From contig JAFYPY010000011.1 of the NCBI GenBank assembly GCA_017547345.1, positions 1-7,102 of the forward strand: a DNA stretch of 7,102 nucleotides, in the 5' to 3' direction. The notes under the pieces were generated by a model that was not told where the DNA came from, made no database searches, and saw only the letters and a list, made by a program, of their open reading frames with translations. Numbering within the stretch: position 1 is the first letter of the stretch; each line of letters opens with the position of its first letter. Positions 1 to 6,016 of this stretch are shown here, one piece after another. The stretch is from Bacillota bacterium (lineage in GTDB: Bacteria > Bacillota_A > Clostridia > Peptostreptococcales > Anaerovoracaceae). The translations under genes and the position numbers were made by a program.

Positions 1-45
1 ATATATCCATAATGTTAAAGTGCCATTAAGATATGTTCCTTTTCG

Positions 46-73
46 TTGAATTTACAAAAAAAGGTAATATAAT
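46..73 (+). promoter_or_regulatory. sigma-A-like promoter of the antiporter gene
   Basis: TTGAAT at 46-51 and a perfect TATAAT at 68-73 are separated by 16 bases, a good match to the vegetative consensus. Transcription would start near 80 and give a 5' leader of about 45 bases. TTTACA at 51-56 also resembles a -35 box but lies too close to the -10 to be used with it. Confidence 0.65.
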
Positions 74-86
74 ACTTATTATGTGA

Positions 87-115
87 GGGGAAAATATACT
101 TATCCCCAAAGGAGG
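87..115 (+). promoter_or_regulatory. leader hairpin and strong Shine-Dalgarno site before the antiporter
   Basis: AAAGGAGG at 108-115 is a near-perfect ribosome binding site, 8 bases before the ATG at 124, and it fixes that start. Just upstream, GGGGA (87-91) can pair with TCCCC (103-107) across an 11-base loop. The pairing ends right where the Shine-Dalgarno site begins. The ribosome site is clear; any regulatory role for the small hairpin is inference. Confidence 0.5.
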
Positions 116-123
116 TTGTTGCT

Positions 124-1275
124 ATGGGTAGTTATGGATATTTAGTTAGTTTGGCTATTATAATGCTTTCGACTAAAATTCTAGGAGATTTAACAAAAAA
201 AGTAAGTATGCCACAGGTGGTTGGAGCACTGCTGGCAGGTATATTAGTTGGTCCTTCCTGTCTAGGACTTATTGCAGAAACAGAGTTTATCGTTTATGCA
301 GCAGAGATAGGCGTAATTCTTCTTATGTTTACAGCAGGACTTGAAACTGATGTTAATGAATTCAAGCAAAATGGAATTGCGTGCGTTGTAATTGCAAGTA
401 TAGGTGTAATAGTACCTCTAATCGGAGGAAGTATATGTTACTATCTCTTTTTTGATATAGGAAATAGCTATAATGAAATGTTAAGTGCTGTATTCGTAGG
501 GGTATTGCTTACGGCTACATCAGTTAGCATTACCGTTGAAGCTCTAAGAGAAATGGGGAAACTAGAAGGTAAAGTAGGGAACGCAATACTTGGAGCGGCG
601 GTTCTTGACGATATTATAGGAATCATTGTATTGACAATCGTATCTAGCTTTAAGGATACGAGTGTTTCCATAGGGCTAGTACTTATGAAGATAGGCGCAT
701 ATATTCTTTTAATGTGTGTTATCGGTGCATTGTTGTTAAAGTTCAAGCCACTTATAGACAGAAGATATAGAAAACAAAGTGTCACTACTTATGCTTTAGC
801 TGCGTGCTTTGTTATATCCTTTGTTTCTGAGGAGTATTTTGGTGTTGCAAGTATAACTGGAGCATATCTTTTAGGACTGTTCTTATCAACACATAAAATC
901 AAACTAGAAGTAGAAGATAAGGTTAGAAGACCTTCTTATCTGTTCTTTTCACCGATATTTTTTGCGAGTGTTGGGCTTAAAGTTGAACTCGATGGACTCA
1001 CCAAGGAACTTCTTCTTTTTTCTCTAATACTTTTGACTGTTGCCATCCTGACAAAAATTATAGGGTGTGGACTAGGTGCTCGGTTATGTAAGTTCACAAC
1101 AAGGGAGTCTTTGCAAGTCGGAGTGGGTATGGTCTCAAGAGGAGAGGTCGCACTCATAGTAGCCCAAAAGGGATATGCTATGGGCCTTATGCCGGCTACT
1201 CTCTTTCCACCGATTATATTGGTTGTAATAGCCACAACTATTTTACCACCGATAATTTTGAAAAAAATTATGTGA
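124..1275 (+). CDS. CPA2-family cation/proton antiporter (membrane domain only)
   Basis: This 383-residue, very hydrophobic protein is a Kef/NapA-type monovalent cation:proton antiporter of the CPA2 family, an inner-membrane exchanger of Na+ or K+ for protons. About 11-13 membrane segments fill the whole length. Family marks are visible: a PQVVGALLAGILVGPS-like first repeat (about 30-45), LMFTAGLETD (67-76), the unwound-helix segment LTATSVSITVEAL (129-141), LDD (161-163), SPIFFASVGL (276-285) and MVSRGEVALIVAQKG (336-350). D162-D163 is the ion-binding pair; in characterised relatives a DD pair goes with electrogenic exchange, whereas KefB/C have QD. The protein ends soon after the last helix, so the cytoplasmic TrkA-N/RCK domain of KefB/C is absent. 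It has its own promoter and terminator, so it is probably a single-gene unit. Cation specificity cannot be read from the sequence. Confidence 0.9.
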   Translation: MGSYGYLVSLAIIMLSTKILGDLTKKVSMPQVVGALLAGILVGPSCLGLIAETEFIVYAAEIGVILLMFTAGLETDVNEFKQNGIACVVIASIGVIVPLIGGSICYYLFFDIGNSYNEMLSAVFVGVLLTATSVSITVEALREMGKLEGKVGNAILGAAVLDDIIGIIVLTIVSSFKDTSVSIGLVLMKIGAYILLMCVIGALLLKFKPLIDRRYRKQSVTTYALAACFVISFVSEEYFGVASITGAYLLGLFLSTHKIKLEVEDKVRRPSYLFFSPIFFASVGLKVELDGLTKELLLFSLILLTVAILTKIIGCGLGARLCKFTTRESLQVGVGMVSRGEVALIVAQKGYAMGLMPATLFPPIILVVIATTILPPIILKKIM

Positions 1276-1292
1276 TGAGGATTATATGTAAA

Positions 1293-1328
1293 GCTGGATG
1301 GAATACCTATCCAGCCTTTATATTTTTT
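1293..1328 (+). terminator. Rho-independent terminator after the antiporter gene
   Basis: GCTGGAT (1293-1299) pairs perfectly with ATCCAGC (1309-1315). Inner GG/CC pairing can tighten the loop. A T-rich tail (1317-1328) follows. It lies 17 bases after the antiporter stop and separates that gene from the next operon. Confidence 0.8.
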
Positions 1329-1343
1329 GAGATATATTTTATA

Positions 1344-1372
1344 TCGACTATATCTTTTGAATATGGTATAAT
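1344..1372 (+). promoter_or_regulatory. promoter of the kinase-ferredoxin-dynamin operon
   Basis: TATAAT at 1367-1372 is preceded by TG at 1364-1365, making an extended -10 element. A weaker -35, TCGACT (1344-1349, four of six consensus bases), lies 17 bases upstream. It sits just after the preceding terminator and about 40 bases before the next start codon. AAGGAG at 1394-1399 is the ribosome binding site, 11 bases before the ATG, which is slightly long. Confidence 0.65.
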
Positions 1373-1410
1373 AACTTGTTAAAGTATGCAAAAAAGGAGC
1401 ATTTTCGTTA

Positions 1411-2265
1411 ATGGAAAAGAAACACATCAGCCCAGATCTTGCACAGATGAAGGTTTTACTTATTAATGATATTGCAGGGTATAGCAAAATATCACTTGGT
1501 GCGATGATTCCTATTATGTCTCATATGGGATTTGGCATTCATAATCTTCCGACGGCAGTGGTTTCTAACACACTAGACTATGGCAAGTTTGAGATTTTGG
1601 AAACAACTGAATATATGAAAGGCACATTAAAAGTTTGGAAGGAACTTGGATTTACCTTTGATGCCATATGTACAGGAATGATTTTTTCTGAGGAGCAAGT
1701 GAAGGTTGTATCTGAATATTGTCATGAGCAGAGAGAGAAAGGTGTTAGAATCTTTGTGGATCCTATCATGGGTGACAACGGTTCTTTGTATAACGGAGTA
1801 TCTGATGAAACTGTCAGATATATGCGAAAAATCTGTTCTGTAGCAGACATTATAATGCCAAACTTTACTGAGGCAGCATTCCTTGCGGACAAGCATTTTG
1901 ATAAAAAGGCTGTTACTTTAGATGAGGCAAAGGAACTTGTTGATGAACTTAGAAACTTGGGCTCAAAATCAGTAGTAATTACAAGTATTACTGTAGATGG
2001 ACAGACTTGTGTATACGGTTATGATGAGGAGAAAGAGGACTACTTCAATATCCCATTTGATTACATCCCTGTTCATATACCGGGTACTGGAGATATTTTC
2101 TCTGCTTTGCTGGTTGGAAGTGTATTAAAAGGCAGAGACTTACAGGTCTCTACGGCTTATGCCATGAATACTTTAAGAGAATTAATTATGTTAAACAAGG
2201 ATAACGCTGATAAGACTAGCGGAATTCCTATTGAATTATATTTAGAAGAAATGACAAATTTTTAG
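1411..2265 (+). CDS. pyridoxal/pyridoxamine kinase (PfkB/ribokinase superfamily)
   Basis: This 284-residue cytoplasmic kinase should phosphorylate pyridoxal, pyridoxamine or pyridoxine with ATP in the vitamin B6 salvage route to pyridoxal 5'-phosphate. It has the full length and motif order of the PdxK/PdxY branch: NDIAGYSKISLGA near the N-terminus (19-31, substrate lid region), DPIMGDNG (117-124), PNFTEA (150-155), and the PfkB C-terminal signature GTGDIFSALLVG (225-236) with D228 as the expected catalytic base in the anion hole. Only the ATG at 1411 fits the upstream AAGGAG. It is the first gene of a tight operon: the ferredoxin gene starts 14 bases after its stop. PdxY- and PdxK-type enzymes cannot be separated here. 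Hydroxymethylpyrimidine kinase (ThiD) is a related alternative, but the overall pattern favours B6. Confidence 0.88.
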   Translation: MEKKHISPDLAQMKVLLINDIAGYSKISLGAMIPIMSHMGFGIHNLPTAVVSNTLDYGKFEILETTEYMKGTLKVWKELGFTFDAICTGMIFSEEQVKVVSEYCHEQREKGVRIFVDPIMGDNGSLYNGVSDETVRYMRKICSVADIIMPNFTEAAFLADKHFDKKAVTLDEAKELVDELRNLGSKSVVITSITVDGQTCVYGYDEEKEDYFNIPFDYIPVHIPGTGDIFSALLVGSVLKGRDLQVSTAYAMNTLRELIMLNKDNADKTSGIPIELYLEEMTNF

Positions 2266-2266
2266 T

Positions 2267-2282
2267 AGAGGTGATAAAGATG
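2267..2282 (+). promoter_or_regulatory. ribosome binding site that decides the ferredoxin start
   Basis: AGAGGTGAT (2267-2275) is a good Shine-Dalgarno match. AGGTG ends 6 bases before the ATG at 2280. The in-frame GTG at 2271 lies inside this site and has no site of its own, so translation most likely starts at 2280, not 2271. Confidence 0.7.
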
Positions 2283-2723
2283 CAGTTAATTGACAGAGTT
2301 GAATTATGTAATGGATGTGGTGCTTGCAGAGTTGCTTGTAAGTATCAGTGTGTAAAGATGTTAGAAAACGAAGAGGGGCTAATTAGACCGGTTGTTGATG
2401 AAAATGGCTGTCAGAAATGCAATGCATGTATGCTTTTCTGCCCTATTTATAACCCAGTGGAACTTCCTGAATTTGAAACTTTCTATGATTCTGCCGAAGA
2501 TGTTAGAAAGAGAGACATGGCTCCAATCTATAGAGCTACTATGAGAGAAGCAAAAGCTGGTAAGCATGTTGAGTTCGTAGGAACTTTATGCCAGATTGCT
2601 GCTCTTAAATCTTTAAGAGGCGACAAGTTATCCCACAATATCGCTATTTTCCCTGTGTATTGTGATGAGGAACAGAGAAAATCTAGCGCTGCATGTGCTG
2701 CATGTAGATTCTACGAAAAATAA
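2280..2723 (+). CDS. small double [4Fe-4S] ferredoxin with FrhB-like C-terminal segment
   Basis: This predicted 147-residue cytoplasmic iron-sulfur protein has two ferredoxin motifs: C10-x2-C13-x2-C16-x3-C20, where the usual proline after the last cysteine is lysine, and C44-x2-C47-x2-C50-x3-C54-P. Each has the four ligands for one [4Fe-4S] cluster. The rest (about 60-147) is not plain ferredoxin. It has VEFVGTLCQIAALKSL (97-112), close to the VGTPCQIAGLK motif I associate with the N-terminal domain of F420 hydrogenase/dehydrogenase beta (FrhB/FdhB) proteins, and ends with C128 and a C139-x2-C142 pair. FrhB-family proteins are usually several hundred residues long, so this looks like a shortened relative lacking the flavin domain. 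The likely role is electron transfer to an unknown partner. It lies between the B6 kinase (14 bases) and the dynamin gene (9 bases), so it is co-transcribed with both. Ferredoxin identity is firm; the FrhB link is from memory of the motif. Confidence 0.8.
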   Translation: MQLIDRVELCNGCGACRVACKYQCVKMLENEEGLIRPVVDENGCQKCNACMLFCPIYNPVELPEFETFYDSAEDVRKRDMAPIYRATMREAKAGKHVEFVGTLCQIAALKSLRGDKLSHNIAIFPVYCDEEQRKSSAACAACRFYEK

Positions 2724-2732
2724 GAGGACATT

Positions 2733-3980
2733 ATGACTATTTTAGAAAAAGTAAAAGAAGCAGAAAAACTTTTTGCAGATTATGAAATAACAGGCAACGA
2801 GCTTGCAAGGGTGCAGAAACTGAGAGAAAAATTAGAAAGTGACCACGTAACGGTTTCCGTAATCGGCCAGTTCAAGAGAGGAAAGAGTGCTCTTGTAAAT
2901 AGAATTTTAGAAGATGCAGTTTTACCTGTAGGCATAGTACCTGTAACTGCAGTTGTAACAACTGTCGAATATGGCGAAAAGAGCGCAGCAGTCCATTTTA
3001 ACAATGGTGTTGTTAAAGAGGTGGAGTTTGAAGAGATTTCTACATATGTAAATGAACAGGAAAACCAGGACAATAAGCTTAATGTAACTAAGGTTGCGAT
3101 TAAGACACCTTCTGAATTCCTAAAGTCGGGTTTAACTTTTGTTGATACACCAGGCGTAGGTTCAATGCACGAAAACAATACTGTAGAGGCTTATGCCTTT
3201 GTAAAAGAAAGTGATGCGGTTATCTTCACTCTATCTGTAGATAGCCCTATAAACCAGATCGAAATTGATTTCTTAAAGAATGCAAAGGAATATGCGGCTA
3301 AGTTCTACTTTGCTATCAACAAAATTGATGCAATTGCTGATGAGGATTTAGAGGCATATTTGGCATATTGCAGAAGATTTATCGCAGGACTTATGGAAGT
3401 TGATGACATCATGATGTTCCCTGTGAGTGCGAAGATGGATATAGGCGTTGAAGACTTGAAGGAGTCTATTTTAGAAGATTTGAGCACAGAAAGTAGCCAG
3501 ATTTTAGAGGAATCAACAAAGCTTAAGCTACACGATATTGTAGTAAGTGCGTTGTCTCAGGTTACTTTCTATAGAAATGCAATGCAGATGACTCATGTTG
3601 AGTTTGATCAAAAGTTTGAGGAAATTAAGGCTTTCTTTGATCAGATTCACAATGAAACTGCTATGCTTCCAGCCGCACTTAGAACAAATGCGGCGGTATG
3701 TGAAGCGCATACAAATGACGTTAAAAATAGACTTACAGCTAAGGTTAAGGAACTTTTCTTCATCGATTATCATTATGAAATCGAGAGAGTTTCTGGACAG
3801 ACTGCAGTGGAAGGTGAAGACGACCTAGTTGCTAGAGTTGATAACATATGTAATAACCTAAATGAAACTCTAAACACAGTTTTTATGCATAGAGAAGAAA
3901 ACACATATGTTGTTGCTAGAAGAATCAACAATTTGAACAGACTAGTTAGAAAATTAGTCAAAATGAGAGATGAACAGTAA
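2733..3980 (+). CDS. bacterial dynamin-like GTPase, compact form
   Basis: This 415-residue protein carries a complete dynamin/GTPase-type G domain: G1 GQFKRGKS (45-52), a threonine-rich G2/switch region VTAVVTT (71-77), G3 DTPG (138-141), G4 NKID (196-199) and a G5-like PVSAK (230-234). The G1 context QFKRGKSALVN is typical of bacterial dynamin-like proteins, which bind and remodel or tether membranes in a GTP-dependent way. After about residue 250 the protein is mostly charged helix, probably coiled coil (about 285-345), ending in a basic helix. Family members I know are usually longer, about 550 residues or more, so the stalk looks shortened. No membrane-spanning paddle is evident. AAGAGG (2722-2727) lies 5 bases before the ATG and overlaps the ferredoxin stop, so the two are probably translationally coupled. 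Its function here is unknown. Small Ras-like GTPases such as Era/EngA are less likely given the helical tail. Confidence 0.85.
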   Translation: MTILEKVKEAEKLFADYEITGNELARVQKLREKLESDHVTVSVIGQFKRGKSALVNRILEDAVLPVGIVPVTAVVTTVEYGEKSAAVHFNNGVVKEVEFEEISTYVNEQENQDNKLNVTKVAIKTPSEFLKSGLTFVDTPGVGSMHENNTVEAYAFVKESDAVIFTLSVDSPINQIEIDFLKNAKEYAAKFYFAINKIDAIADEDLEAYLAYCRRFIAGLMEVDDIMMFPVSAKMDIGVEDLKESILEDLSTESSQILEESTKLKLHDIVVSALSQVTFYRNAMQMTHVEFDQKFEEIKAFFDQIHNETAMLPAALRTNAAVCEAHTNDVKNRLTAKVKELFFIDYHYEIERVSGQTAVEGEDDLVARVDNICNNLNETLNTVFMHREENTYVVARRINNLNRLVRKLVKMRDEQ

Positions 3981-3995
3981 AAAGAGGTAACTCAC

Positions 3996-4123
3996 TTGAC
4001 AGAAGAATTTAAGAGTAATGCTCTGACGGTGATATAGCTTATATTAAAAATTACACGCTATTTGTATTAAAGCAATTAGCGTGTTTTTTTATGCAAAATG
4101 CTGGAAAAGAATTATTATCGTAG
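3996..4123 (+). pseudogene. possible decayed start of a fourth operon gene
   Basis: AGAGGT (3983-3988) is a good ribosome binding site 7 bases before a TTG at 3996. From that TTG, 13 codons (LTEEFKSNALTVI) run to a TAG at 4035-4037. If one base were restored near 4023-4025, the reading would continue as ALDGDIAYIKNYT... and stay open to a TAG at 4121-4123. The first part therefore looks like the N-terminus of a protein with a single-base deletion. Against this, the longer reading crosses the operon terminator, and 30 open codons can arise by chance in AT-rich DNA. It may instead be an untranslated tail or a tiny leader peptide. The end is the end of the hypothetical restored frame. Confidence 0.3.
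4053..4090. terminator. bidirectional Rho-independent terminator between convergent genes
   Basis: ACACGCTA (4053-4060) pairs perfectly with TAGCGTGT (4077-4084). After one T-T mismatch, TTG/CAA adds three more pairs. Seven Ts (4084-4090) follow on the forward strand, ending the dynamin operon. On the reverse strand the hairpin is followed by five Ts (complement of 4046-4050), so it can also stop the convergent gene, whose stop codon overlaps the T run at 4089-4091. Confidence 0.88.
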
Positions 4124-4682
4124 CAAGAGGTTTCGCACATAGCAAAAGCATATAGGCGGTAAGGATTCCATAGAAAAGTTTAAGAAATTTGAAACCTTTG
4201 CCATATCCCGGAAGAACTTTGAACTCTTTGATGACACATAATCCTTCTATCTCTTTCATTTTTCTATAGAATTCATCTATTTCTATGGCGTCGACAATAC
4301 CGCACCTAAAGAAAGGTATGTAGAATGACCTATTGCTCTCATCAAAACTTTCAAAAGTGTGCACGCCTCTTTTGGAGAATACAATTCTCTTTACAGTATT
4401 TAGTTCTAATACGGATTTCCTTTTGAACAGCTTGTTACAATAGATGATTTGGTTGCTATCATATAGGGTATAGCAGAATTTATGACTTATAAGCAACATA
4501 AAAAAGGTTATAAAGATTATTAGATATAGAAACATAGCGCCAATGATATTCACTTCATATCCAGGCACTCTAAAAATAACAATTTCACTTATTACCACAC
4601 CACACAGCAGAAAATACAGCATACAGCTTATTAGGAAAAACTGTTTGAATGCATTGGTATAACGATAAGAAATAATTTTCAC
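4089..4682 (-). CDS. unrecognised membrane protein, possible PH-like soluble domain
   Basis: I do not recognise this 197-residue protein as a named family. Three membrane segments are visible: about residues 14-37, 46-66 and 168-193. Between the second and third lies a soluble stretch of about 100 residues (68-165) rich in short beta-like runs: YTLYDSNQIIYCNKLFKRKS, then LNTVKRIVFSK, then an aromatic SFYIPFF. This order (two helices, then a strand-rich domain with a basic loop and an IPFF-type strand) resembles bacterial PH-like or YcxB-like membrane proteins, but that is only an impression. The start is GTG at 4682 with AAGGAG (complement of 4691-4696) 8 bases upstream, which supports real translation. 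It is a lone reverse-strand gene between two forward operons and diverges from spmA. Confidence 0.7.
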   Translation of the reverse strand: MKIISYRYTNAFKQFFLISCMLYFLLCGVVISEIVIFRVPGYEVNIIGAMFLYLIIFITFFMLLISHKFCYTLYDSNQIIYCNKLFKRKSVLELNTVKRIVFSKRGVHTFESFDESNRSFYIPFFRCGIVDAIEIDEFYRKMKEIEGLCVIKEFKVLPGYGKGFKFLKLFYGILTAYMLLLCAKPLATIIILFQHFA

Positions 4683-4720
4683 TTTTTAATCTCCTTTCAA
4701 AAATGACCTGCACAAAGAGA

Positions 4721-4746
4721 ATATATTTTATATGGATTCATAAATA
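4721..4746 (+). promoter_or_regulatory. candidate sporulation sigma-E-type promoter of the spm operon
   Basis: The Bacillus sigma-E pattern, as I recall it, is an ATA-containing -35 about 13-15 bases before a CATAcAnT-type -10. Here ATATAT (4721-4726) is followed 12 bases later by CATAAATA (4739-4746). That would fit mother-cell control of spmA/spmB, but the match is partial and the region is so AT-rich that the evidence is weak. No good sigma-A promoter is visible in front of spmA. Confidence 0.25.
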
Positions 4747-4755
4747 TTACTTAAA
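4727..4755 (-). promoter_or_regulatory. candidate sigma-A promoter of the reverse-strand membrane protein gene
   Basis: Read on the reverse strand, TTTAAG (4755-4750) and TATAAA (4732-4727) are separated by exactly 17 bases. The -10 matches five of six consensus bases; the -35 matches three. Transcription would begin near 4720 and leave a leader of about 40 bases before the GTG. The AT-rich setting makes chance matches likely. Confidence 0.35.
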
Positions 4756-4764
4756 AATCCATAT
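4730..4764. repeat. perfect 9-bp inverted repeat in the divergent control region
   Basis: ATATGGATT (4730-4738) is the exact reverse complement of AATCCATAT (4756-4764), with 17 bases between. The arms are 26 bases apart centre to centre. They cover both candidate promoters of the divergent genes, so they could be operator half-sites. If transcribed, they could form an AT-rich hairpin ending 13 bases before the spmA ribosome binding site. Confidence 0.6.
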
Positions 4765-4792
4765 TTAAGAATATTACAAGGAGGGCGAACTT

Positions 4793-5476
4793 ATGATGAA
4801 TTATATCTGGGTAGGACTAATAGTAATCGCTGTTGTGATTGGTGGTGCTACCGGAAATATTCAGGCTGTACTGGATAATATTTTTTCTTTTGCAGAAACG
4901 GCTGTAGACATTTCTTTTGGTTTGATTGGTGTTATGGCATTTTTTTGTGGACTGATGAATGTTATGGATAAGGCAGGTCTATGTGAGAAACTTGGTATAC
5001 TCATCGCGCCGATTATGCGAAAGTTATTTCCAGAGGTGCCAGCGGACCATCCTGCAAATTCGGCGATGGCTTTGTATTTTGCTGCCAACATTTTAGGTAT
5101 TGGCAATGCTGCAACGCCTTTTGGACTAAAGGCTATGCAGGAGTTACAGACTCTAAATCCTACGAAGGATATAGCAACAAATGCACAGTGTATGCTAATG
5201 GCAATCTCTACCACTTCGATTACCTTAATTCCGGTGACTGCGATAGGGCTTAGATCTGCGATTCAACTTGAAGGAGCCGCGGAAATTATTGCCCCGGTAA
5301 TAATAGCAACATCAATATCAACTATAACTGGAATCATATGCACATTGATTTTCCAAAACCTAAAAGGATGGAAATGGGAAAATGTTATTGCAAGAGAATT
5401 GGCAGCTGGGACTTTAAAAATCAACGAAAACTATGTTGGAGATAATCCAATCATATTGAATAAGGAGGGAATGTAA
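4793..5476 (+). CDS. spmA: spore maturation protein A
   Basis: This 227-residue membrane protein carries the nucleoside-recognition/Gate domain that defines SpmA. Segments at about 5-20, 40-60, 95-110, 135-155 and 165-188 are hydrophobic. The core NILGIGNAATPFGLKAM (99-115) is the family hallmark, followed by a TSITLIPVTAIGLR stretch (141-154). In Bacillus, SpmA and SpmB act together in spore core dehydration and heat resistance; the molecular activity is unsettled. About 35 hydrophilic residues follow the last helix, so the protein is somewhat longer than the roughly 196-residue Bacillus one. AAGGAGGG (4778-4785) lies 7 bases before the ATG at 4793; a second ATG directly after it is less well spaced. 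spmB follows two bases after the stop. Confidence 0.93.
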   Translation: MMNYIWVGLIVIAVVIGGATGNIQAVLDNIFSFAETAVDISFGLIGVMAFFCGLMNVMDKAGLCEKLGILIAPIMRKLFPEVPADHPANSAMALYFAANILGIGNAATPFGLKAMQELQTLNPTKDIATNAQCMLMAISTTSITLIPVTAIGLRSAIQLEGAAEIIAPVIIATSISTITGIICTLIFQNLKGWKWENVIARELAAGTLKINENYVGDNPIILNKEGM

Positions 5477-5478
5477 TT

Positions 5479-6012
5479 ATGACCGCTATTTTAGAGGCTT
5501 TCTCAATTTGGTCTATACCGGTGCTGGTTGCATGTGTATCGGTATATGCTTTGTACAAAAAAGTACCAGTGTATTCCGCTTTTACGGAAGGCGCTAAAGA
5601 GGGATTTTCTACCGCAGTTATGATCATACCTTATCTAACCGCGATGCTTTGTGCTATAGGAATGTTTAGAGCCTCAGGCTGCATGGACTTTGTGACTGAT
5701 TTGCTTGCTCCTGTAACGAGTCTTATCAACTGCCCAGCGGAGACGATACCTTTTATGATTATGAGATCTTTTTCCGGTGGTGCGGCTGAAGGAATGCTAA
5801 CGGATTTGATATCTACATATGGAACTCAGTCTCAAATTGGCAGAATAGCATCTGTTGGATTAGCGTCAACAGAAACAACATTTTATATTTTAGCTGTGTA
5901 TTTTGGCTCTGTTGGCATATCTAAGACGAGGCACTCTGTGGCAGCGGGCTTGTTAGGAGACTTAGCATCATTTTTGGCGTCTGTATTTATCGTTAATTTG
6001 ATGTGGTTCTAG
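5479..6012 (+). CDS. spmB: spore maturation protein B
   Basis: This 177-residue membrane protein is essentially the length of Bacillus SpmB and has the same Gate-type fold as SpmA. Visible marks are EGAKEGFSTAVMIIPYL (37-53), RSFSGGAAEGML (96-107) and STETTFYILAVYFGSVGI (130-147), with a final hydrophobic helix to the C-terminus. It is thought to work as a pair with SpmA in spore maturation. Its ribosome binding site AAGGAGGG (5462-5469) lies inside the last codons of spmA and the ATG comes two bases after the spmA stop, so the two are translationally coupled. This adjacency is the standard arrangement in spore formers. Confidence 0.95.
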   Translation: MTAILEAFSIWSIPVLVACVSVYALYKKVPVYSAFTEGAKEGFSTAVMIIPYLTAMLCAIGMFRASGCMDFVTDLLAPVTSLINCPAETIPFMIMRSFSGGAAEGMLTDLISTYGTQSQIGRIASVGLASTETTFYILAVYFGSVGISKTRHSVAAGLLGDLASFLASVFIVNLMWF

Positions 6013-6016
6013 TCCT

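Noticed and set aside
1..45. Possible end of an upstream gene or regulatory RNA at the left edge
   Set aside because: AT-rich with no supported frame, hairpin or recognisable element in the 45 bases visible.
1293..1410. Riboswitch (for example for B6 or a related ligand) before the kinase
   Set aside because: The hairpin at 1293-1315 lies upstream of the promoter and belongs to the antiporter terminator; the real leader is only about 30 bases, too short for a known aptamer.
936..1487. 183-codon reverse-strand open frame across the antiporter end and the next promoter
   Set aside because: It runs antisense through a clear antiporter and across a terminator and promoter, has low-complexity composition and no recognisable domain; a shadow frame.
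2271..2279. GTG at 2271 as the ferredoxin start
   Set aside because: It falls within the Shine-Dalgarno site of the ATG at 2280 and has no site of its own.
2780..3178. 132-codon reverse-strand open frame inside the dynamin gene
   Set aside because: Antisense to the intact G domain, serine/threonine-rich as expected of a mirrored frame, with no family resemblance.
3595..3828. 77-codon forward frame inside the dynamin gene
   Set aside because: An out-of-frame reading of the dynamin C-terminal coding sequence; leucine/arginine-rich with no motif.
4861..5214. 117-codon reverse-strand open frame inside spmA
   Set aside because: Antisense to the conserved SpmA core and without recognisable features.
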